From positions 132,501 to 196,500 of the forward strand of contig NZ_CP040094.1 in NCBI RefSeq assembly GCF_013343235.1: DNA of 64,000 bases, read 5' to 3'. Made by a program: the position numbers and the translations under genes. The notes under the pieces were generated by a model. That model had not been told where the DNA came from and made no database searches. It saw only the letters and a program-made list of their open reading frames with translations. This document shows, in pieces, positions 57,059 to 64,000 of the stretch. The stretch's first letter is position 1. The number at the start of each line of letters is the position of its first letter. The DNA is from Nostoc sp. TCL240-02 (lineage in GTDB: Bacteria > Cyanobacteriota > Cyanobacteriia > Cyanobacteriales > Nostocaceae).

Positions 57059-57907
57059 CTAAGAACCAATGACTAATGACTCTTGACTAGTGACGAACTT
57101 TGGCAAGGTGTCGTACCAAATCTCTTTTGGAAAGGGAAAATCGGGATAGCCGACTCGCAACAAGCACAAGCCTTGAGGTGGTGCGGCATATTTCACTTCT
57201 TCCCGGCGTTCTTCTTTCCAGAGTTGGGTGAAGCCAGAAAGTGTTCGTTGTCCAGAACCTACTTCTACCAACATCCCTACCAACAGCCGTACCATGCCAT
57301 ACAAAAATCCATCTGCCTGTATTTCAATATGGATAAATGGCCCACTGCGACGACACTCTGCTGCTTGCACCTCTACCCAGGAATGCGATCGCTTTGAGCC
57401 TGCACGGTGAAAAGCAGCTAAGTGATGCTTTCCCAAGAGAGGTTTCAAGGCAGCTTTAATTAAGGATTCATCCAGGGGTGCATAATAATAATGCCAACTG
57501 AAGGGTCTTACAAACAAGTTAAGCCGATCTTCAGTATATATTGTGTAGCGATACCGTCGATAGGCTGCGCTAAAGCGAGCGTGCCAACGGTTATCGACAC
57601 TAGCTGAAGCCCTGATTAATATATCTGGCGGCAGATAGCTATTTAGGATTGTTGCCCACTTGTGAGGTGGAATTAAACCTGTAGCTTCAAAATGGGCTAC
57701 TTGAGCAGCAGCATGAACTCCTGAATCAGTTCGCCCAGCACCGTGTAGTGTTACATGGTACCCAAGAATAGTAGCGATCGCTATTTCTATCTCTTCCTGG
57801 ACAGTCCGTTGTTTTTTTTGCCGTTGCCAGCCATGAAAATGAGTGCCCAGGTATTGGATTACCAAGGCTACCCGATGAGTTTGTGTAGGCTGGGGACTTT
57901 CTAACAT
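57059..57907 (-). CDS. truA: tRNA pseudouridine(38-40) synthase TruA
   Basis: 282 residues. The catalytic Asp is in GAGRTDSGVHAAAQVAHFEA, with YLGTHFHGWQRQKKQRTVQE before it and RWHARFSAAYRRYRYTIY after it. In the ribosomal block between rplQ and rplM, as usual for cyanobacteria. Confidence 0.96.
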   Translation of the reverse strand: MLESPQPTQTHRVALVIQYLGTHFHGWQRQKKQRTVQEEIEIAIATILGYHVTLHGAGRTDSGVHAAAQVAHFEATGLIPPHKWATILNSYLPPDILIRASASVDNRWHARFSAAYRRYRYTIYTEDRLNLFVRPFSWHYYYAPLDESLIKAALKPLLGKHHLAAFHRAGSKRSHSWVEVQAAECRRSGPFIHIEIQADGFLYGMVRLLVGMLVEVGSGQRTLSGFTQLWKEERREEVKYAAPPQGLCLLRVGYPDFPFPKEIWYDTLPKFVTSQESLVIGS

Positions 57908-57983
57908 ACAGATTTTGTCTTTTGTCTTTTGTCATTTGTTATTCACTAATGACCAAATGACTAATGACCAATAACTAAATGAT

Positions 57984-58334
57984 TTAAACCAATTCAATTA
58001 TTGCCATTTTTGCATTATCACCCCGACGCGGTACGGTATGCAGAATGCGGGTATAACCGCCCTGGCGATCGCCATATCGAGTTGGAACTTGCTCAAATAG
58101 AGCGTGAACCAATTGTTTGTCGAAGATATAGCCAAGGGCTTCGCGACGTGCTGCCAGAGAGCCATTTTTAGCTAGAGTAATCATTTTTTCCACTTCACTT
58201 CGCAGAACTTTCGCTCTAATTAAAGTGGTGGTGATCTTACCATGACGGATCAGCTCGGTGGTGAGCGATCGCAATAAAGCACGGCGTTGATCGGCTGGTT
58301 TACTGAGTTGTTTGACGCGACAACGGTGACGCAT
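57984..58334 (-). CDS. rplQ: 50S ribosomal protein L17 (bL17)
   Basis: 116 residues: [39 protein letters not shown], and [20 protein letters not shown]. Follows rpoA by 32 bp. Confidence 0.97.
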   Translation of the reverse strand: MRHRCRVKQLSKPADQRRALLRSLTTELIRHGKITTTLIRAKVLRSEVEKMITLAKNGSLAARREALGYIFDKQLVHALFEQVPTRYGDRQGGYTRILHTVPRRGDNAKMAIIELV

Positions 58335-58366
58335 AATTATGCACTATGAGTTATGAACGGTTTTTA

Positions 58367-59314
58367 TTAAGGATGTTTAGAGCCTCTTTCCATTGGCAGG
58401 GTGATGCCCAAGCGTCGCTGCAAAGCTTCCACGACTTCTTCTGCTGACTTCTGACCAAAGTTCTTAATTTCTAAGAGGTCTTCTTGGGTATAATCCAACA
58501 AATCTGCCACAGAGTTAACTTGTGCCCGTTTGAGACAGTTATATGCCCGCACAGAAAGTTGCAACTCTTCGATAGGTATCTGGGCAGTTGGATCGTCTGG
58601 AATATCTGAACCTGTGTCTGTTGGTTCTAGGGAGATATCTTTCAAAGGATTGAATAAATCTACCAAGATCCCAGCAGCCGAAGATAGTGCTTCTTGAGGA
58701 GAAATACTGCCATTTGTCCAAACTTCCAACAGTAGTCGGTCTTTTGGAATCAAGCCTTCCCCACGAGATTCTTCAACACTATAGTTGACTTTTCGCACCG
58801 GCATAAATATTGAGTCGATTTGGAGAAAGTCTAACGATGTAGCTTCCTCACGTCCTCGCTCTACGGTGCGATAGCCTTTACCTTTCTCGATCCGAAATTC
58901 CATTTCCAGCTTGCCACCCTCAGCAATGGTGGCTACATACTGAGTCGGATCAATTACTTCTACTTCACTAGGTAAATCAAAATGTGCCGCAGTTATTGTT
59001 GCTGGGCCGCTAACGAGTAATCTACCAATTTGGGGTTGCGATGAATAGTTTTTTAGGATGACTTCCTTCATTCTCATGAGGATTTCCAACACATCTTCCC
59101 GCACGCCCGGAACTGTAGCAAATTCGTGTGAAACGCCTGCAATCCGCACTGCTGTAACTGCTGTACCTTCTAGGTTAGACAGTAAAACCCGCCGCAGTGC
59201 GTTGCCAACCGTTGTTCCTTGACCGCGTTCTAGAGGTTCCAGAACAAATTTACTGTAATGGTTCCGACTTTCTTCAGTATTCGACTCTACACATTCAATC
59301 TGAAACTGCGCCAC
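58367..59314 (-). CDS. rpoA: RNA polymerase alpha subunit
   Basis: 315 residues from a GTG with a strong GGGAGG site upstream. N-terminal assembly domain (KFVLEPLERGQGTTVGNALR) and C-terminal promoter-contact domain (about 240-305: LQLSVRAYNCLKRAQVNSVA, KNFGQKSAEEVVEAL). Full length. Confidence 0.97.
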   Translation of the reverse strand: MAQFQIECVESNTEESRNHYSKFVLEPLERGQGTTVGNALRRVLLSNLEGTAVTAVRIAGVSHEFATVPGVREDVLEILMRMKEVILKNYSSQPQIGRLLVSGPATITAAHFDLPSEVEVIDPTQYVATIAEGGKLEMEFRIEKGKGYRTVERGREEATSLDFLQIDSIFMPVRKVNYSVEESRGEGLIPKDRLLLEVWTNGSISPQEALSSAAGILVDLFNPLKDISLEPTDTGSDIPDDPTAQIPIEELQLSVRAYNCLKRAQVNSVADLLDYTQEDLLEIKNFGQKSAEEVVEALQRRLGITLPMERGSKHP

Positions 59315-59641
59315 GGATGAGCCTCCCTTTTTCTAAGGTGCTGCTAGCAGACAAATCAATTGCCTCCCGAATTGACTTTATGTCCTGTAGGTTATAGGTT
59401 TATCAAACTACCAGTATGAGATTACGATATAGTTTGACGCTCCTATTGAGCTTTCAGGCGCTAATAATATTTTGGGTTCCCGAATTTTAACAGCTTTCCC
59501 CACAGGAAAATCTGATTCGCTTTTGGTCGCCCAGGTTTTCACCCAATGACAGTTTGCACGTTATCCGCCCAAGCAGTCATTGTAAGTAACTTTACTTACT
59601 TTGGTTGTAGCCTCTCGTCCTCAATGCCCAAGTCTTGGTAT
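59315..59641. other. Spacer between rpsK and rpoA, no gene seen
   Basis: 327 bp, long for this block. Contains a small imperfect repeat AAGTAACTTTACTTACTT (59585-59602); may hold a promoter for rpoA. Confidence 0.4.
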
Positions 59642-60037
59642 TTAAACTCGACGGCGCTTGGGTGGACGGCAGCCATTGTGAGGAATGGGGGTAATATCCC
59701 GAATGAGTGTAATTTCCAGTCCGGCTCCTTGAAGTGCGCGGATAGCGGTTTCTCTACCTGCTCCTGGTCCACTTACCATTACCTCAATTTGGCGCATTCC
59801 TTGATCTATAGCTCTACGGGCTGCACTTTCAGCAGCAGTTTGCGCTGCAAAGGGAGTTCCCTTTTTTGCTCCCTTAAAACCGCTAGAACCAGCACTAGCC
59901 CAGGAGATGACATCTCCATTTTGATCGGTAATGGTGACAATGCTATTGTTGAAAGTAGACTGGATGTAGGCCATCCCACTTGGTACGTTCCGTTTCTGCT
60001 TCTTGCTCCCGGATTTTTTAGTTGGTTGTCTCGCCAT
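59642..60037 (-). CDS. rpsK: 30S ribosomal protein S11 (uS11)
   Basis: 131 residues: [36 protein letters not shown], and [13 protein letters not shown] at the end. Confidence 0.97.
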
Positions 60038-60091
60038 ACTTGTTTAGTTGATTTAAGGTAAAACTTGCTCTGATTAGCAAGCGTTGCAAAT

Positions 60092-60472
60092 TTATTTCCC
60101 TGGAGCCTTCTTCTTACCAGCCACTGTCTGCCTTCTGCCTCGACGGGTTCTGGCATTGGTGCGAGTTCTTTGTCCTCTGACTGGTAAGCCCATACGATGA
60201 CGACGACCTCTGTAAGTACCAATGTCAACTAAGCGCTTGATGTTCAAAGACTCCAAACGCCGCAAGTCGCCTTCAACTTGATAGTTACTTTCTATTTCGC
60301 CTCGCAGGGCTGTCACATCGGCATCACTTAAGTCCTTAACGCGGGTGTCTGGATTCACACCAGTAGCCGCTATAATTTCTTGAGCGCGTGATAAACCAAT
60401 TCCGTAGATATAAGTTAGACCGATTTCAACGCGCTTATCGCGTGGAAGGTCTACTCCGGCAATCCGTGCCAC
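60092..60472 (-). CDS. rpsM: 30S ribosomal protein S13 (uS13)
   Basis: 126 residues from a [56 protein letters not shown]. Complete. Confidence 0.97.
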   Translation of the reverse strand: MARIAGVDLPRDKRVEIGLTYIYGIGLSRAQEIIAATGVNPDTRVKDLSDADVTALRGEIESNYQVEGDLRRLESLNIKRLVDIGTYRGRRHRMGLPVRGQRTRTNARTRRGRRQTVAGKKKAPGK

Positions 60473-60588
60473 AATGAACTCTCCCTATTGTTTTCGCAAT
60501 TACTGTTGGTTGGAAAAACGTGATTAATCGCGTTTTTTCGTTGTTAATGATGATACGCGTATTACAACTCACTCTCTTTGTAAGAGCG

Positions 60589-60702
60589 TTATCCTTGACG
60601 TTGCTTGTGCTTGGGGTTCACACAGATCACCATGACGCGACCACGACGTTTGATCACGCTACACTTTTCACAAATTTTCTTGACTGAGGCTCTAACTTTC
60701 AT
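60589..60702 (-). CDS. rpmJ: 50S ribosomal protein L36 (bL36)
   Basis: 37 residues: [20 protein letters not shown], then [17 protein letters not shown]. It has the zinc ligands C-x2-C, C and H. It sits between infA and rpsM. Confidence 0.96.
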   Translation of the reverse strand: MKVRASVKKICEKCSVIKRRGRVMVICVNPKHKQRQG

Positions 60703-60826
60703 GCCTTTTATTTTTTGACTCCAAATATTAAATTATAGCATTTTTAGGGAAAACAATCCACATAATTTGACTAGCAAACAGTCAAAAGGATGATTTTATG
60801 GTAAAATTCTCTACATCTACATATAG

Positions 60827-61051
60827 TTACTTCTTTCGTAGTCGGTAGGTAATTCTGCCTTTGGTCAAGTCGTAAGGAGTTAACTCTACCTTGACGCGAT
60901 CGCCAGGCAAAATCTTGATATAATTGCGGCGAATCTTGCCGGAAATGTGAGCTAGCACGTTAAATCCATTGTCCAAGTCAACGCGAAACATCGCGTTGGG
61001 CAAGGACTCTGTAACCGTGCCTTCCATTTCAATCAAATCTTGCTTAGACAA
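60827..61051 (-). CDS. infA: Translation initiation factor IF-1
   Basis: 74 residues: [20 protein letters not shown], then [20 protein letters not shown]. The frame begins at a TTG, with GAGG 10 bases before it; an internal ATG (residue 9) would cut off conserved residues, so the TTG is likely. One-domain S1-like fold. Confidence 0.95.
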
Positions 61052-61242
61052 TTTGTTTTTTCCTCAACTCAACAATTTCGTGTTTAGTTGCAGCACTTCA
61101 TCTGCAAGAGAACACATTTTAAGAAATATATCAACAGTTTATTAATATATCTTAGCTAAAATTGATCTGTTTCTTGGGAGGGGTATGGAACATTGGGAAT
61201 TGGGGAAAGAACTACTGTAGCTCCTCCCCTCCTCCTTCATTC

Positions 61243-61794
61243 TCAAGCGATTAGCTTTTGCAGTTCACTAGTGACTTCTTCTTGGGACTGATTGCCGTTT
61301 ACTGTTAAAAGTTTTTGGCGATCGCGATAATAATCAATTAAAGGTGCAGTTTCAGCGCGGTACACTTCTAACCGACGACGAATCACCTCTTCGGTATCAT
61401 CTTTTCGCCCTCTAGCTAGCAAACGTTCTACCACAACATCATCTGGTGCATCTAGATTAACTACCCTTTCACCACTCTGATGTATTGTTACCAGCAATTC
61501 TTCTAGAAAAGCTGCTTGCGTCACTTTACGGGGAAAACCATCAAGAATCCAACCATTTTCTGCATCTGGTTGGTTGAGGCGCTCCTGTACCAAGTCCTGC
61601 ACGAGCTGGTCAGGGACTAACTCACCGCTATTTACATAGTTTTGAGCTTTGATTCCCAAATGAGTTTGCTCTTTCATGGCTTGTCTTAAGATTTCCCCAG
61701 TAGAAATATGGGGAATATTTAGGTGTTCAGCCAATGCTTGAGCTTGTGTTCCTTTACCAGCTCCAGGTGGTCCCAAGAAGATTAGTCGCGTCAC
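61243..61794 (-). CDS. adk: Adenylate kinase (short, LID-less type)
   Basis: 183 residues from a GTG that shares a base with the secY stop (TAGTG). P-loop [15 protein letters not shown] site [17 protein letters not shown], and [18 protein letters not shown]. The long LID/zinc domain is missing, as in short bacterial forms. Balances AMP, ADP and ATP. Confidence 0.95.
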   Translation of the reverse strand: MTRLIFLGPPGAGKGTQAQALAEHLNIPHISTGEILRQAMKEQTHLGIKAQNYVNSGELVPDQLVQDLVQERLNQPDAENGWILDGFPRKVTQAAFLEELLVTIHQSGERVVNLDAPDDVVVERLLARGRKDDTEEVIRRRLEVYRAETAPLIDYYRDRQKLLTVNGNQSQEEVTSELQKLIA

Positions 61795-63107
61795 TATTGT
61801 TTCACCATTCCTTCATAGCGCTGAGAGATTACGTATGTTTGGATTTGCCTTGCAGTATCAATTGCTACGCCCACTAAAATTAACAGAGAGGTAGCACCTA
61901 GTCCCTTAAATGTGGGTACTCCTAAAGCACTTTCGACACCAGTTGGGATAATAGCAACCAAGCCCAAAAAGATAGCACCCAAAAAGGTGAGTCGGTTTGA
62001 AACGCGCTCGATATACTCGCTAGTCGCTTTGCCGGGACGAATACCGGGAATACTGGAACCCATTTTTTTCAAATTCTGCGCTACATCTACCGGGTTGAGA
62101 ATCAACGAAGAATAGAAGTAGCTAAAGAAAATGATAGAAATCATGTAAACCAAGGCATAGACCCAAGAGCCAGAACCGCTTGGACTCAAATAAGTGTTAA
62201 TTATATTTGCCAATTCAGCATTCTTGGCGAAATTTGCAATCAGTAGTGGCAAACTGAGGATGGCTGCGGCAAAGATAATTGGCATTACGCCGCCTTGATT
62301 TAGCCGCAAGGGTAAAAAGCTCCGTTGCTCTGCCAAAACTCGACGACCAACTTGGCGACGAGCCGAAATAATCGGGATGCGGCGCATTCCTTCTTGGACA
62401 ACCACAATACCAACAATGGTTGCCAGGAAAACTAAGATTAGTACTATGACGCGACCAACTGTTTCTCGACCGCCGACTTGTACCAAATCGATAGTATCGC
62501 CTAATGCTTTTGGTAATGATGCGACAATGTTGACAAAAATTAACAATGATGCTCCATTGCCAATACCTCGTTCTGTAATGAGTTCTGATGCCCACATTAC
62601 AAACATAGAACCAGCAGTCAGAGCGATCGCAGTTTCAGCTACAAAGATAGGCCCTGGATTTAAGGCAAATTGCTGGAGGAATAATGCTGAAAAAGCTGTA
62701 CTTTGGAGAATTGCCCAACATACAGTGACATAACGGGTAATTTGCGATATTTTCCGCCGACCCGCTTCGCCTTCATTTTTCTGTAAATTTTCTAAAGATG
62801 GAATCGCCGCGGTGAGCAATTGGATGATAATGGACGCATTAATAAAGGGTAAAATCCCTAAAGCAAAAACGCCCAAAGTCGAAAGTCCTCGCCCGGAAAA
62901 TATATCCAATAAACCGAATATGGAATTATTGCCCGATATAGCTTCGGTAAATCTAGGTCTATCAATCCCTGGTACTGGCAAGTAGATGCCCAGGCGAACC
63001 AAAATCAAAACACCGACAGTTACAAGCAGCCTACCTCTAAGCCCGGCTGCTTGTGCCATCTGCATAAAAGTTTCTTGAGCCGTTGGGGCTTTATCTCGAC
63101 TGATCAT
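61794..63107 (-). CDS. secY: Protein translocase subunit SecY
   Basis: 437 residues, ten membrane helices. Typical: [53 protein letters not shown], and [20 protein letters not shown]. The central pore of the Sec channel used for periplasm and thylakoid export. Confidence 0.97.
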   Translation of the reverse strand: MISRDKAPTAQETFMQMAQAAGLRGRLLVTVGVLILVRLGIYLPVPGIDRPRFTEAISGNNSIFGLLDIFSGRGLSTLGVFALGILPFINASIIIQLLTAAIPSLENLQKNEGEAGRRKISQITRYVTVCWAILQSTAFSALFLQQFALNPGPIFVAETAIALTAGSMFVMWASELITERGIGNGASLLIFVNIVASLPKALGDTIDLVQVGGRETVGRVIVLILVFLATIVGIVVVQEGMRRIPIISARRQVGRRVLAEQRSFLPLRLNQGGVMPIIFAAAILSLPLLIANFAKNAELANIINTYLSPSGSGSWVYALVYMISIIFFSYFYSSLILNPVDVAQNLKKMGSSIPGIRPGKATSEYIERVSNRLTFLGAIFLGLVAIIPTGVESALGVPTFKGLGATSLLILVGVAIDTARQIQTYVISQRYEGMVKQ

Positions 63108-63181
63108 AGAGTGCTACCTTTATAGTGAACCAGGCGCTGACAGCGAGTTGGCTTGCATTTAAGTGCGCTGTTCCGGCTCAC

Positions 63182-63625
63182 TCATAAGACTTCACAACTC
63201 CCTCCAGCTGCCTCAATTTTGCTACGAGCTGAACCTGTGAAAGCTGCCGCTTGTACCTTGAGCGGAATACTCAATTCCCCGTTACCTAAAATTTTCAATG
63301 GCCCTTTGACAGCAGTCAGAATACCTGCTGCCTTCAAGGAGGTCAAAGTTACTTCTGTATTAGCGGGAAGGGAGGCTAGCTTATCTACATTAATCGTAGT
63401 GTAAATCTTCTGATTAACAATCGGGAAGCCCTTCAGCTTAGGTAAGCGGCGGTACAATGGCTGTTGACCACCTTCAAAACCGGGTCGAGTACCGCTACCG
63501 GAGCGAGATTTTTGACCCCGCATACCTAGACCAGCACTAGCACCTTGTCCGGCAGAAATACCTCTGGCTACACGCTTCTTGCGTTTCTTTGAGCCTTTTT
63601 GCGGCTTAACATCATGGAGTCTCAT
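63182..63625 (-). CDS. rplO: 50S ribosomal protein L15 (uL15)
   Basis: 147 residues: [58 protein letters not shown]. Upstream of it (63636-63760) are TTTGTCATT heptamers and the inverted repeat CAGGGGGAACCCCCG; no gene there. Confidence 0.97.
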   Translation of the reverse strand: MRLHDVKPQKGSKKRKKRVARGISAGQGASAGLGMRGQKSRSGSGTRPGFEGGQQPLYRRLPKLKGFPIVNQKIYTTINVDKLASLPANTEVTLTSLKAAGILTAVKGPLKILGNGELSIPLKVQAAAFTGSARSKIEAAGGSCEVL

Positions 63626-63765
63626 AAGTTACCAAGTTGTCCTTTGTCATTTGTCCTTTGTCATTTGTCTTTTGTCATTTGTTATTCACTAATGAACGCC
63701 ACTTGCTTCAACAGGGGGAACCCCCGCAACGCAGTGGCTCCTAATGACCAATGACTAATGACTAG

Positions 63766-64000
63766 TTAGATGTAGAGATTTTCAATAGGAATACCGCGAT
63801 CTTCCGCGACTTCAGAAAGAGTCCGCAATGTAGATAAGGCATTGACTGCGGCTCTAGCATTATTAAGCGGATTGTTAGAACCAAGCTGCTTGGCTAATAT
63901 GTTACGAACTCCTGCCAATTCCAACACAGTCCGCACAGCACCACCAGCAATTACCCCAGTACCAGGTGCGGCTGGACGCATAATCACTTTTGCACCGCCA
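63766..64000 (-). CDS. rpsE: 30S ribosomal protein S5 (uS5), C-terminal part
   Basis: Partial: the gene begins beyond the right edge. Visible: [56 protein letters not shown], ending GIPIENLYI. Continues the spc order rpsE-rplO-secY. Confidence 0.95.
   Translation of the reverse strand, partial: GGAKVIMRPAAPGTGVIAGGAVRTVLELAGVRNILAKQLGSNNPLNNARAAVNALSTLRTLSEVAEDRGIPIENLYI

Noticed and set aside
59546..60061. 171-codon plus-strand frame opposite rpsK
   Set aside because: Cysteine/serine-rich shadow of the S11 gene.

Overview
The window looks like a chromosome segment of a filamentous, heterocyst-type cyanobacterium (Nostocales, Nostoc/Anabaena-like). The grounds are: light-independent chlorophyll genes (chlL/chlN), an amino acid transporter matching the Anabaena N-II system (natFGH-bgtA), a xisI-family remnant, dozens of HIP1 palindromes (GCGATCGC), heptamer tandem repeats such as GGGATTG and TAATGAG between genes, and the cyanobacterial layout of the ribosomal protein cluster. 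No genome comparison could be run; all calls come from reading the sequence and from family knowledge.

Layout. 0-1.7 kb: end of a flavoprotein gene, rubredoxin, a small membrane protein and a SRPBCC protein. 2.2-9.6 kb (minus strand): an RsbR-RsbS-RsbT-SpoIIE phosphatase module (a stressosome) followed by two large hybrid histidine kinases; a low-GC gene for a four-helix-bundle (23S rRNA IVS-type) protein, bracketed by inverted heptamer arrays, sits inside this otherwise tight gene train. 9.8-12.4 kb: clpB. 13-16.2 kb: a complete IS5-type element with a canonical -1 frameshift site, a secreted protein and a complete IS630-type element. 16.5-21.3 kb: small hypotheticals, then chlL - DUF5331 gene - chlN. 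21.5-27.3 kb: an AbiEii-like nucleotidyltransferase, a broken xisI, and bgtA-natH-natG-natF. 27.8-35.2 kb: conserved hypotheticals, queE, a STAS-sugar transferase fusion, a DUF697 GTPase, initiator tRNA, asparaginase, a CGLD27 protein and rsfS. 35.5-36.3 kb: debris of a two-component system. 36.4-49.3 kb: glycosyltransferases, an orphan C5 DNA methyltransferase, deoC, recO, an MFS protein, a matrixin-like protease, secG, gpmI and an ABC-F ATPase. 49.4-54.5 kb: an accessory stretch with a broken Rpn-family gene, an AT-rich acyltransferase, a DUF29 protein and an XRE regulator. 54.5-64 kb (minus strand): rpsE (partial)-rplO-secY-adk-infA-rpmJ-rpsM-rpsK-rpoA-rplQ-truA-rplM-rpsI-rpmE-prfA.

How the genes work together. 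In the stressosome module RsbR/RsbS would hold the RsbT switch kinase, the SpoIIE-type phosphatase would reset it, and the two downstream hybrid kinases (the first carrying its own RsbT-like ATPase domain) are the likely output in place of a sigma-B cascade. chlL/chlN encode parts of dark-operative protochlorophyllide reductase. The ABC operon imports amino acids. The ribosomal block supplies translation, Sec export and transcription core parts.

Most notable: the stressosome wired to hybrid kinases, the IVS-like insertion within it, and the STAS-sugar transferase fusion. Several genes are decayed (xisI, Rpn nuclease, a response regulator/kinase pair).
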